The position numbers were made by a program, and so were the translations under genes. Under the pieces are notes generated by a model. That model did no database searches. It saw nothing but the letters and a program-made list of their open reading frames with translations, and was not told the origin of the DNA. Positions 29,203 to 37,274 of a DNA stretch of 64,000 nucleotides are shown one piece after another. Source of the stretch: Psychromonas sp. MME1 (GTDB lineage Bacteria > Pseudomonadota > Gammaproteobacteria > Enterobacterales > Psychromonadaceae); NCBI RefSeq assembly GCF_041080865.1, contig NZ_CP160906.1, forward strand, positions 186,001 through 250,000, in the 5' to 3' direction. Position 1 is the first letter of the stretch. Each line of letters starts with the position of its first letter.

Positions 29203-31058
29203 TAATACAGCCTTAAAAATTTTAATTTAAGACCGACTTGTGCTTCATGAACAATTTTAAAGGCCGCTTTTAATTGATGACGACTCAGCGAGGAGAGACT
29301 ATCCGGTCGTAGGTAATTGTTGATGGGAAGATTATTACTAAACTGTTCGCCTTGATTGGCAAGACGTTGATGAGCGATAAACTCACTGGCATCACGTAAA
29401 TTTTTCACATCTTGATGGTTGAGTTGATCATTCTTCAATAGCGCTTCAAGGCGTTTGTGTGTGCTTACTTCTTTAGATCCTATGGATAATGCGTAAACGC
29501 GTACAATATCGTTAATCAAGGCGTTGCCTCGGTGTTTTAAATCAATTCCCTTGACCTCACGTCCATCCCGCTCAACGACAAAATCACGGAAGAAACCCAA
29601 AGGTGGACTGCGATCCAGTGCGGTACTGGTCATGGCCGCTAGAAATATATCATTTCCTTTGGTTTCTGCTAACACACTGTTTTGTAGTTGAGTAAATAAT
29701 TCCTGAGGGCCGAAAATAGCGCGCATATCAAAAAAGATAGAAGCATGTAATAACGCTTTGGGTTGTGGGGTTCGTATCCAATCGCGAAAAGCTTGTTGCC
29801 ATTGTTGCAAGGATTTTTGCCACTTTTCATTGCTAGCCATAATTTCACCCGGGCAATAGGGGAAACCGCAGGCATTTAAACCATCGCAGACCATTTTGGC
29901 GAGTTGCTGAAAATAGATTTTTTCCTCATTATCGAGCTCTCTGGCGAGTAATAGGGCATTGTCTTGATCCGAGCCCGCGGCTTGATCTTGACGCGCCTGT
30001 GAGCCAAATGCTAGCCAACAAAAGGGCACTGGCGCAATGCCTAAAGAGTCCTGTGCGAGGGTGATTAAACGTCGTGTTAAACTATCAGTCACCGTTGTTA
30101 AAGTGCGGCCAATCTCATGGGGTTTGGCATCACTACTAATGAGGTTTTGCAGTAGCATAGGTATTTGTTGGCTGACCTTAACAAGTTCAGATAACCTATT
30201 CTGCTTATTAATTTGCGCCATTAATAAAATTGGTTGCGAGCTTTGATTGCGCATTAAATCGGTGCTACTAAGCATACCAATGACTTGCTCCTGTGCAACA
30301 ATTGGCAGATGGTGAATGTTATTCTCACTCATGGTTAATATCGCTTCAAAAACCAAAGCGTTAGCGGGCAGTGTTTGTGGCTCTTTCGTCATCACCTCTG
30401 CGATACTAATCTCACCATTTAAACCTCGTGCAAGTACACGATTACGTAAATCTTTATCGGTTAAAATACCGACTAATTTTTCATTATCAATGATTAATAG
30501 CGAGGAAACGCGGTTTTCTGACATCTGTTGTGCGGCTTGATAGATGGTGGCTTGGCTATTCAATGCAATAATCTTCTTACAGAGTAAATTGTCGATACGA
30601 TTGCTCGACATTTTTTCACTATTGATAGCGCCCTGGTGACGAATGCGTTGCGCAAAGGCTTGATTAAAAAAACGGTCAAAGGCATAGCAATTTGCGCGCA
30701 GCTGATCAAAGGCTTGTTGCGGTAAAATATAGACTAAACCATCTTCGAGGATACGTACTTTATTAACGACTTTTTCACCAGAAAGCATGCCACTAAAACC
30801 AAAGTATTGCCCATCGGAAATGCGATCAATTAATTCTCCTTTCGGGGTGACAACTTCAAAGGCACCCGTGCGGACAATATAAAGTTGTGAGGGATTGCTA
30901 TCGACGTGAACCAATTGCTCATTTTTGCTGTAGTAGACAACTTTGAGCGCAAGGCAAGTTTGATTGATCTGTGCCGTATCCAACGAATCGAAGGGGGGAA
31001 TTTTGGCAATAAATTCATGTACGGGTTGCAGTTCACTACTATCCATCATTCCCCCCAT
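29202..31058 (-). CDS. cyclic-nucleotide-binding/CBS/DUF294 nucleotidyltransferase-like protein
   Basis: Signal-type protein of 618 aa. The order is a cNMP-binding domain (about 15-130, with YIVRTGAFEVV and YFGFSGML), two CBS domains (about 165-275, ending IIGML-type strands), a DUF294 nucleotidyltransferase domain with GSQARQDQAAGSDQDNAL (the G-S-x9-D-x-D pattern), and a helical C-terminal domain. The target of nucleotidyl transfer is unknown. It lies downstream of actP/yjcH and overlaps the exonuclease gene, consistent with a four-gene group. Three Met codons near the 5' end leave the start uncertain by up to 12 bases. Confidence 0.88.
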   Translation of the reverse strand: MGGMMDSSELQPVHEFIAKIPPFDSLDTAQINQTCLALKVVYYSKNEQLVHVDSNPSQLYIVRTGAFEVVTPKGELIDRISDGQYFGFSGMLSGEKVVNKVRILEDGLVYILPQQAFDQLRANCYAFDRFFNQAFAQRIRHQGAINSEKMSSNRIDNLLCKKIIALNSQATIYQAAQQMSENRVSSLLIIDNEKLVGILTDKDLRNRVLARGLNGEISIAEVMTKEPQTLPANALVFEAILTMSENNIHHLPIVAQEQVIGMLSSTDLMRNQSSQPILLMAQINKQNRLSELVKVSQQIPMLLQNLISSDAKPHEIGRTLTTVTDSLTRRLITLAQDSLGIAPVPFCWLAFGSQARQDQAAGSDQDNALLLARELDNEEKIYFQQLAKMVCDGLNACGFPYCPGEIMASNEKWQKSLQQWQQAFRDWIRTPQPKALLHASIFFDMRAIFGPQELFTQLQNSVLAETKGNDIFLAAMTSTALDRSPPLGFFRDFVVERDGREVKGIDLKHRGNALINDIVRVYALSIGSKEVSTHKRLEALLKNDQLNHQDVKNLRDASEFIAHQRLANQGEQFSNNLPINNYLRPDSLSSLSRHQLKAAFKIVHEAQVGLKLKFLRLY

Positions 31059-31070
31059 TTATTTACATAA

Positions 31071-31090
31071 AAAAGCGCCGCAGCGCTTTT
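31071..31090 (-). terminator. hairpin between actP and the DUF294 gene
   Basis: A perfect 8-bp stem (AAAAGCGC against GCGCTTTT) with a CGCA loop lies 12 bp after the actP stop on the minus strand. It probably ends or attenuates the yjcH-actP transcript before the DUF294 gene. Confidence 0.8.
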
Positions 31091-31101
31091 ATCCTTAGCG
31101 A

Positions 31102-32820
31102 CTAATGGTCATGCGCATCGCCCGCTCCTTTAGGGAAACGGATTGATTCGACCATATCTTGAACTGCCAGTGGTACGACAGCCGTCATTTTGCATACGAT
31201 AATTGCCACTATAAAGTTGACCACCATCCCGAGCATGCCAATCCCTTCTGGAGAAATACCAAATAACCAGTTATCGGGTATGTTGCCAGCAGGGTTAACA
31301 AATTTAAAGTAAATGATGTAGATAGCGGTAAAGCTTAAGCCTGCTACCATCCCGGCAATCGCGCCCTCTTTATTCATCTTTTTAGAAAAAATCCCCATCG
31401 TAATGGCTGGGAAGAGAGAGGATGCTGCAAGACCAAAGGCAATAGCGACCACCGCAGCCACAAAACCAGGAGGATGAATACCAAAGTATCCCGCAACGAC
31501 AATACCAATCGCCGCCGCCAAACGCGCGAAGAGGAGCTCTTTTTTATCGGAGATATTCGGTAAAAAGTTTTTCTTCAATAGGTCATGGGAAACGGAAGTT
31601 GAAATAACCAGTAATAATCCCGCCGACGTGGATAGTGCAGCAGCAAGGCCTCCCGCAGCAACTAAGGCGATTACCCAAGCTGGTAAATCGGCAATTTCAG
31701 GTGTCGCCAAGACGATAATATCGCGGTCTATTTTCATCTCATTGGCATCGCCTTTTGTATAAAACATTTTGCCATCACTGTTTTTATCATCAAATGTGAT
31801 TAAACCCGTTTTCTCCCAACTTTTAATCCAGCTAGGAGCCTCTGAATAGGCAACACCTTGACCGTCAGGCCCATTGATGGTGTTAATCATATTAACACGA
31901 GAAAAGGCCGCTAACGCTGGGATGGTTGTGTACATTATCGCGATGAAGACTAATGCCCAGCCCGCAGAGCTGCGCGCATCTTTAACCCGTGGTACAGTGA
32001 AAAAGCGGACGATAACATGAGGTAAACCAGCCGTACCAAACATTAATGCACCAGTAATAAAGAACACATCAATGGTACTTTTTGCCCCTTCAGTATACTG
32101 TGCAAAGCCCAATTCTGTGGATAAACCATCAAGTTTATCGAGTAAAAAAATGCCTGTGCTATTACCCGCTGCATCAATGAGTTCGGATCCAAATCCTAAT
32201 TGAGGAAGGATATGGCCAGTCATCATTACCGATAGAAAAATAGCTGGCACCATAAAGGCAAAAATCAAAACACAATATTGTGCGACTTGGGTGTAGGTGA
32301 TCCCTTTCATACCGCCGAGCACGGCATAAAAGAATACAACCGCCATGCCGATATAAACACCCGTATTGACGTCCACTTCGAGGAAGCGTGAAAAGACCAC
32401 GCCAACACCCCGCATTTGCCCTGCGATATAGGTGAAGCAGATAAAAATAGCGCAAAATACAGCAACGGTACGAGCCGTTTGTGAATAGTAACGGTCTCCA
32501 ATAAAATCAGGTACAGTAAACTTGCCGAATTTACGCAGATAGGGTGCCATTAATAGCGCCAGTAACACATAGCCTCCCGTCCAGCCCATTAGGTATACCG
32601 CACCATCATAACCAACAAATGAGACAATACCAGCTAGTGAGATAAAGGATGCCGCTGACATCCAATCCGCAGCGGTTGCCATACCGTTAACAACGGGGTG
32701 GACACCGCCACCTGCAACATAAAACTCTTTTGTTGTGCCTGCGCGAGACCAAATTGCGATACCAATATAGAGTGCAAAAGTGAGACCCACAATTAAATAG
32801 GTTAATGCTTGAACATCCAT
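31102..32820 (-). CDS. actP: cation/acetate symporter ActP
   Basis: Sodium:solute symporter-family permease of the inner membrane for acetate and similar monocarboxylates. The 572-aa product has many hydrophobic helices, YVAGGGVHPVVNGMATAADWMSAASF, GTAGLPHVIVRFFTVP and the DLPAWVIALVAAGGLAAALSTSAGLLL stretch that carries Na-site residues. It follows the DUF485 gene by 11 bp, the standard yjcH-actP pairing. No acs gene is in the window. Confidence 0.93.
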   Translation of the reverse strand: MDVQALTYLIVGLTFALYIGIAIWSRAGTTKEFYVAGGGVHPVVNGMATAADWMSAASFISLAGIVSFVGYDGAVYLMGWTGGYVLLALLMAPYLRKFGKFTVPDFIGDRYYSQTARTVAVFCAIFICFTYIAGQMRGVGVVFSRFLEVDVNTGVYIGMAVVFFYAVLGGMKGITYTQVAQYCVLIFAFMVPAIFLSVMMTGHILPQLGFGSELIDAAGNSTGIFLLDKLDGLSTELGFAQYTEGAKSTIDVFFITGALMFGTAGLPHVIVRFFTVPRVKDARSSAGWALVFIAIMYTTIPALAAFSRVNMINTINGPDGQGVAYSEAPSWIKSWEKTGLITFDDKNSDGKMFYTKGDANEMKIDRDIIVLATPEIADLPAWVIALVAAGGLAAALSTSAGLLLVISTSVSHDLLKKNFLPNISDKKELLFARLAAAIGIVVAGYFGIHPPGFVAAVVAIAFGLAASSLFPAITMGIFSKKMNKEGAIAGMVAGLSFTAIYIIYFKFVNPAGNIPDNWLFGISPEGIGMLGMVVNFIVAIIVCKMTAVVPLAVQDMVESIRFPKGAGDAHDH

Positions 32821-32831
32821 GCTTATTATCC

Positions 32832-33098
32832 TTAATCTTCGTGAACACCATATTTTTCATCTAATGCATTTGCTTTTGCCACGTAGACAAAAATAAGTGC
32901 GACAAATACATACATAGAACCTTGTTGAGCAAACCAAAATCCCAATTTAAAGCCCATAAAGGTAATATCGTTGAGAATATCTACTAATAAAATTCCACAA
33001 CCAAAGGAGACCAGTGCCCAGATTGCAAGCAGAGTCAGGACGAGTTTTATATTTTCATTCCAATACTCACTTGCGCTGTTTTGATTTTTAAAAGCCAT
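32832..33098 (-). CDS. yjcH: DUF485 membrane protein YjcH
   Basis: Small two-helix membrane protein that accompanies ActP. The first Met codon is at 33116, but an AAGGA site inside that stretch precedes the ATG at 33098, giving MAFKNQNSASEYWNENIKLV and 88 aa. Two hydrophobic segments (LVLTLLAIWALVSFGCGILL and FWFAQQGSMYVFVALIFVYV) match the family. Confidence 0.92.
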   Translation of the reverse strand: MAFKNQNSASEYWNENIKLVLTLLAIWALVSFGCGILLVDILNDITFMGFKLGFWFAQQGSMYVFVALIFVYVAKANALDEKYGVHED

Positions 33099-33116
33099 TT
33101 TTATTTCCTTTTTCAC

Positions 33117-33516
33117 TCTATATAGATGAAAAAATGTACTAACTAATAATAAAGTTAATACAAGCTACTATTGGTTATCCACATAATGGTATGTTTTATG
33201 TACAAATAAATAACCATGTTAAGAGTATGTTAAAAACGATTAATTGTTAGGCGATTAGCGTGTATAGATTATATTTTTAGCACAATAAATTGTGCGCTAG
33301 CTCTAAAAAAATCAAAAGCAGTTGCTAAGCTAAGAAAATTGAGGGGGATTTAAAAATAAAAGGGTGTCATTAATTGAGTTAGTAAAATCACTATTTCAGA
33401 GAACAAACGAAGCGTTAAATGATGTGATGAGTTATAGTTAAACCATCCAGTTAAGGTCCTTACTGTGAGACAGTCAGACTTATTTATTACCATATTATGC
33501 AGTATTTAGGAGTTAA
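33117..33516. other. intergenic region between divergent yjcH-actP and pilU
   Basis: About 400 AT-rich bases without a coding frame. It should contain promoters for both directions. A TAGGAG site precedes pilU. I see no convincing operator or RNA element. Confidence 0.5.
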
Positions 33517-34677
33517 ATGATGGAATTTGAAGAGATGCTAACGATCTTGTCGAGTCGCGATGGCTCGGATCTTTATTTGTCCACTGGGGCGCCTGCTTCC
33601 GCAAAATTTCAAGGTGTATTAGAAGCACTTACCGATAGCCCTTTAAAGTCCGGTGAAATTGCATTGATCGCAGATGCCATAATGGATGGCGAACAAAAAA
33701 TAGCCTTTGAGCAAGATTTAGAAATGAACTTAGCGATCTCCATTTCCAAGGTGGGGCGTTTCCGTGTCAATATTTTTAAACAACGTAATGAAGTGTCGAT
33801 CGTTGCCCGTAATATTAAAATTGATATCCCCAAATTTGCCGATTTACGCTTACCAGAAATTCTCAAAGATGTGATCATGGCAAAACGAGGCTTAGTGCTC
33901 TTTATTGGTGGCACGGGATCGGGTAAATCAACCTCACTAGCTGCATTGATTGATCACCGTAATACGAACTCTTCTGGGCATATTATTACCATTGAAGATC
34001 CCGTTGAGTATGTCCATCAGCATAAAAAAAGTATTATTAATCAACGCGAAGTTGGGGTTGATACGCGTAGCTTTCATGCCGCATTAAAAAATACATTACG
34101 TCAAGCACCCGATGTTATTTTAATTGGTGAAATACGTGATAGAGAAACCATGGAGCATGCTTTAGCGTTCGCCGAAACAGGGCACTTAGCGATATCGACG
34201 TTACATGCGAATAATGCGAACCAAGCATTAGATCGTATTATTAACTTTTTCCCAGAAGAGCGTCGTCCACAATTGCTAAGCGACTTAGGTAATAATTTAC
34301 AATCATTTATCTCACAGCGCTTAATTCCAACCGTTGATGGTAAACGATGTGCTGCGATAGAAGTGATGATGGGCACCTTAACGGTACGCGACATGATCAA
34401 ACGTGGTGAGTTCGGTTTATTAAAAGAGATAATGGAAAAATCTAAACAGCTCGGTATGCAAACCTTTGATGGGGCATTATTTGATTTAGCAGTAGAAGGG
34501 CGTATCTCCGAAGCGGAAGCAATAAAAAACTCGGATTCACCGACCAACTTAGCGCTTAAATTTAAACTACATCATGGCGGTGTTGCCGAACATGCTGCTG
34601 AGAATGAGAAAAAAAGTGGCGGCTTAACCTTAGAGCCATTATCACCAAAATCAACGGATGATTTGAGTTTTTCTTAA
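33517..34677 (+). CDS. pilU: type IV pilus retraction ATPase-like PilU
   Basis: Hexameric PilT-family ATPase for twitching and pilus retraction. The 386-aa product has Walker A GGTGSGKST, the Asp box IITIEDPVEYVH, the Walker B region APDVILIGEIRDRETMEHAL and the His box AFAETGHLAISTLHANNA. The start MMEFEEMLTILSSRDGSDLYL and long C-terminal tail favour PilU over PilT. No pilT or other pilus gene is adjacent in the window. It is the last core gene before the accessory island. Confidence 0.9.
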   Translation: MMEFEEMLTILSSRDGSDLYLSTGAPASAKFQGVLEALTDSPLKSGEIALIADAIMDGEQKIAFEQDLEMNLAISISKVGRFRVNIFKQRNEVSIVARNIKIDIPKFADLRLPEILKDVIMAKRGLVLFIGGTGSGKSTSLAALIDHRNTNSSGHIITIEDPVEYVHQHKKSIINQREVGVDTRSFHAALKNTLRQAPDVILIGEIRDRETMEHALAFAETGHLAISTLHANNANQALDRIINFFPEERRPQLLSDLGNNLQSFISQRLIPTVDGKRCAAIEVMMGTLTVRDMIKRGEFGLLKEIMEKSKQLGMQTFDGALFDLAVEGRISEAEAIKNSDSPTNLALKFKLHHGGVAEHAAENEKKSGGLTLEPLSPKSTDDLSFS

Positions 34678-34731
34678 TCCGTTTGATACAAAAGGGGCGG
34701 ACTTTCATCTGCTCCCTAAACATGAACGCCC

Positions 34732-34851
34732 CCCTAACCAACTGTGATTTTTATTGTTTTTAAAATGAGATAGGTGGCGCGGTGTTTTACGTCACCGTGT
34801 AGGTTATATTTGTTAACATTCTAATTTGCTTTATAAATTAGTTGGTTAGGG
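34732..34851. repeat. 12-bp inverted repeat with attC-like ends
   Basis: The arms CCCTAACCAACT (34732-34743) and AGTTGGTTAGGG (34840-34851) are perfectly complementary across 120 bp. The outer ends resemble the R'' (YAAC) and R' (GTTAG) core boxes of integron attC sites. A smaller hairpin lies inside. Identification as attC is tentative. Confidence 0.45.
34766..34797. repeat. REP-like hairpin copy 1
   Basis: TGAGATAGGTGGCGCGGTG leads into a hairpin CGGTG (34780-34784) against CACCG (34793-34797). The same core, with few changes, recurs at 34976-35010. Confidence 0.55.
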
Positions 34852-34868
34852 CATGATTTCAAAAAGGT

Positions 34869-34893
34869 GATAGGTGGCAGTGTCATGCCTATC
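34869..34893. repeat. REP-like hairpin copy 2
   Basis: GATAGG(TG)GCA pairs with TGCCTATC around a GTGTCA loop: an 8-bp stem with a two-base bulge. The strand-reversed form with its flank (TTTGATTTGAGATAGGCATGA) also occurs at 54973-54993 near nth. Confidence 0.6.
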
Positions 34894-34975
34894 TCAAATC
34901 AAAGTTTATGCAAATAGTTAGCGAACTGATTGATTAAATGATGATTAATAGATATTGTGATGATCATTTTAAATA

Positions 34976-35010
34976 AGATAAGTGGCGCGGTGCATTACAT
35001 CATGATGCCA
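34976..35010. repeat. REP-like hairpin copy 3
   Basis: AAGATAAGTGGCGCGGTGCATTACATCA closely follows copy 1 and continues into ATGATGCC. It ends a few bases before the GTTATGTG box at 35022. Confidence 0.5.
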
Positions 35011-35134
35011 TTTATAAAGCTGTTATGTGTTTGATATTTTTGAAGCCTTTGTGATAATTAATTGCCTTTCTTGCTTTTAAGACTTATTATGTCCGCAAGT
35101 TTTATCTGGCTATATTTTTAAAAGGGAATGATGT

Positions 35135-35422
35135 ATGCAGTTTTTAATAGGGTTAGGGGTTTTAGTTGCCGTATGTGCTTTTTACTATTATGTATTGTAT
35201 TCTCCAGCTCAACAAGGTGACTGGGAAAAGCTACCAACATTACCTGAATATTTAACTAAGCATCCTGAATGCAAAACTAGCGATGATGAAAATGCTAAAT
35301 GCTATTCATGTGGTTCTGATAAAGTCATTTTTCAACCATTAACTGCTCACAATGACCCAAGGTATAAGCATATTTGTTTATCATGCAGTCGTACTTTATT
35401 TAGAAGTAGGTCAATTATTTAA
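35135..35422 (+). CDS. small membrane-anchored zinc-ribbon-like hypothetical protein
   Basis: I do not recognise this 95-aa protein. It has an N-terminal hydrophobic helix (FLIGLGVLVAVCAFYYYVLY) and a C-terminal domain with two CxxC pairs, CYSCGSDKVIF and ICLSCSRTLF, that could bind zinc. It begins with ATG behind AAAAGGGAATG. It is flanked by GTTATGTG at 35022 and CACATAAC at 35435, inverted boxes of the kind that bound integron cassettes, so it may be a cassette gene. Confidence 0.65.
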   Translation: MQFLIGLGVLVAVCAFYYYVLYSPAQQGDWEKLPTLPEYLTKHPECKTSDDENAKCYSCGSDKVIFQPLTAHNDPRYKHICLSCSRTLFRSRSII

Positions 35423-35446
35423 CTCGCGGAAAAACACATAACAAAC

Positions 35447-35638
35447 AAGAATAGGTGTCGCGCAGCCGACACCTTATTCGGGTGTTGAACAAGCCCGATC
35501 GGGAATTGCTTCTCTTTATAGTAAATAGTGGATTTTGCTGAAGGCTAAATTTAATTTGTCACTTTTCTTTAGGCGAGTTTCGCTAATATACAATTGATAG
35601 TTCAATTATATCAATCTGTTATCTTTTTTGGTTGAATG
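35447..35638. repeat. 192-bp direct repeat, left copy
   Basis: This segment recurs at 38864-39055 with only two differences (GGG/GGA near 35500 and TTT/TTA near 35578). It opens with AAGAATAGGTGTCG and an 8-bp hairpin (AGGTGTCG against CGACACCT, 35453-35474), and ends GGTTGAATG. The two copies bracket the transposase and the retron gene. Confidence 0.9.
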
Positions 35639-35793
35639 CCAATACACCTCTTTTTATTCGCTTTCTGTTATGAATTCTTCGTAGAAGATCACGCGTGATG
35701 AGTGTAGTGCAGGACACCCACACCTTTTTGACTAAATAGAATATTATACCTATTATATAAACAGTGTTTTTGTTTACAGTTGTGGGGTTTGGT

Positions 35794-36789
35794 ATGACAC
35801 AATCACGTGCTTCGTTAATTTCTCTTGTGGACACACCTTATTATCATTGCATTTCTCGATGTGTTCGCCGTGCATTTTTGTGTGGCGAAGATAATTACAG
35901 CGGTAAAAACTATTCACATCGCCGGCAATGGATGGTCGATCGCATTCGGCAATTAAGTGATATCTTTGCCATTGATGTTTGCGCTTATTCGATTATGTCT
36001 AATCACTATCACCTTGTTTTACATGCAAATGAAGCCGAGATTAGCGCCTGTAGCGATGAAGAAGTTTGCCGACGTTGGTATCAACTTTATTCCGGCTCAG
36101 AAATAGTTTCGCGATGGCGCAAAGGGGAGCTGACTTGCGCAGGTCAAATAGAGGTGGCGCTTGAGATAATCAGCAAATGGCGTCATCGCCTGCTTGATAT
36201 CTCTTGGTTCATGCGTGCGTTAAATGAATTTATTGCCCGCAAAGCGAACGCCGAAGATAACTGTAAAGGACGCTTTTGGGAAGGGCGCTTTAAGTCGCAA
36301 GCATTGCTTGATGAAAAAGCACTATTAACTTGTATGGCTTATGTTGATTTAAACCCCGTGCGGGCAAAAATGTCAGAGAGTGTGGAAACATCGGAATTTA
36401 CGTCCATATTTGAGCGTATCCACAGTAAATGTAGTCACGATGAAGCGTTGCATTGCCATGATAACAGTAAACCCTTATTTGGTTTTGTAGCGGCAGAATG
36501 TGATGCGCCCCACGAAGGTATTCCCTATGCCTTGCTCGATTATCTAGAGCTTGTTGATTGGACTGGGCGAGCGATTCGAGAGGATAAGCGCGGCGTGATT
36601 TCGAGCCAACTGCCAAGCTTATTAAGTACCCTTGGTTTAGAGAGTGACACGTGGTTAGCCTTAGCCGTGAGTTTTGGTAAAGATTACCATGGTGCAGTGG
36701 GCTCACTTGAAGAGCTTGCCTTGTTTGCCGAACACACTGGTCGCTGTTGGGTATCTGGGCAAAACAAACTAAGTTGTATGCTGCATTAA
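35794..36789 (+). CDS. REP-associated tyrosine transposase (Y1/IS200-like, RAYT)
   Basis: HUH single-strand nuclease of the TnpA_REP type, thought to mobilise REP-like hairpins. It reads SLVDTPYYHCISRCVRRAFLC, the HUH motif in MSNHYHLVLHAN, and the catalytic Tyr region ACMAYVDLNPVRAKM-type (here TCMAYVDLNPVRAKM), with GRFWEGRFKSQ before it. The open frame extends to a GTG at 35764, but the ATG at 35794 behind GTGGGG matches family starts, giving 331 aa. It lies inside the pair of 192-bp repeats and next to hairpin repeats that are candidate substrates. Confidence 0.9.
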   Translation: MTQSRASLISLVDTPYYHCISRCVRRAFLCGEDNYSGKNYSHRRQWMVDRIRQLSDIFAIDVCAYSIMSNHYHLVLHANEAEISACSDEEVCRRWYQLYSGSEIVSRWRKGELTCAGQIEVALEIISKWRHRLLDISWFMRALNEFIARKANAEDNCKGRFWEGRFKSQALLDEKALLTCMAYVDLNPVRAKMSESVETSEFTSIFERIHSKCSHDEALHCHDNSKPLFGFVAAECDAPHEGIPYALLDYLELVDWTGRAIREDKRGVISSQLPSLLSTLGLESDTWLALAVSFGKDYHGAVGSLEELALFAEHTGRCWVSGQNKLSCMLH

Positions 36790-36895
36790 CTCCCAATCAT
36801 TTGTTTTTTTATTAACTATTAGCGCTTCGTTAAGGAGGCTCTGTGCGTTGATTTTAATAAAACTTGTTTAAACATATTGGATTGAGTCTCAAGTG

Positions 36896-37001
36896 CTGGA
36901 ATCTAACTATTTCATTACAGCAAAGTGCGGATTAAGATTATTTTTAAAAGAATGGCTATTAGTTTTTTTATAAATGAAAAGGTATGGATGTCCCCGTTCT
37001 T
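36896..37001 (+). repeat. 106-bp repeat, copy 1
   Basis: Reads CTGGAATCTAACTATTTC through to GATGTCCCCGTTCTT and is identical, as far as I can read, to 39160-39265. It lies 106 bp after the transposase stop. A TGTCCCCGTT-type tail is a feature I associate with RAYT-linked sequences in marine Gammaproteobacteria. Confidence 0.85.
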
Positions 37002-37040
37002 TTCGTTCTTTCCGTTCTTTTATGCGCCGTTTATTGCAGC

Positions 37041-37048
37041 GTTAGCAC
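37041..37048 (+). other. attC-like R' core box upstream of the retron
   Basis: The octamer GTTAGCAC, preceded by TATTGCAGC, resembles the 3' end of an integron attC site (consensus GTTRRRY). It stands 61 bp before the candidate retron RNA. No paired R'' box was identified, so this is weak evidence. Confidence 0.3.
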
Positions 37049-37108
37049 TATTTGCATCACTGTAAATCATCCTTCCAAGCATTTGATAACTAGTGTATTA
37101 TTCAATTC

Positions 37109-37251
37109 GGTTTCAACCTAAAATGTCTGAAGTTGTTACTGCTTTGGACTAGAAACTCAGGGTGACATATGCCCCTGCAGCCGACTTTAGCAGATTGTTT
37201 AATGTTTCTGTATTGCCTCTCGAGGTAGCGCAAGGTGATTGGGTTGAAACC
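37109..37251 (+). ncRNA. candidate retron msr-msd RNA
   Basis: Directly upstream of the retron RT a 10-bp inverted repeat, GGTTTCAACC (37109-37118) and GGTTGAAACC (37242-37251), could form the a1/a2 stem of a retron ncRNA about 143 nt long. Between the arms, CTGAAGTT pairs with AACTCAG (one bulge) and CAGGG pairs with CCCTG. The usual branching-G context (AGC right after a1) is not obvious, so boundaries and folding are tentative. Confidence 0.5.
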
Positions 37252-37274
37252 ACTTTTATCTAACGAGAATTTTC

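Noticed and set aside
37160-37190. TTTAGC as retron branch site
   Set aside because: The AGC context occurs in the middle of the candidate RNA rather than after the a1 arm, and no complementary a2 exists for that register.
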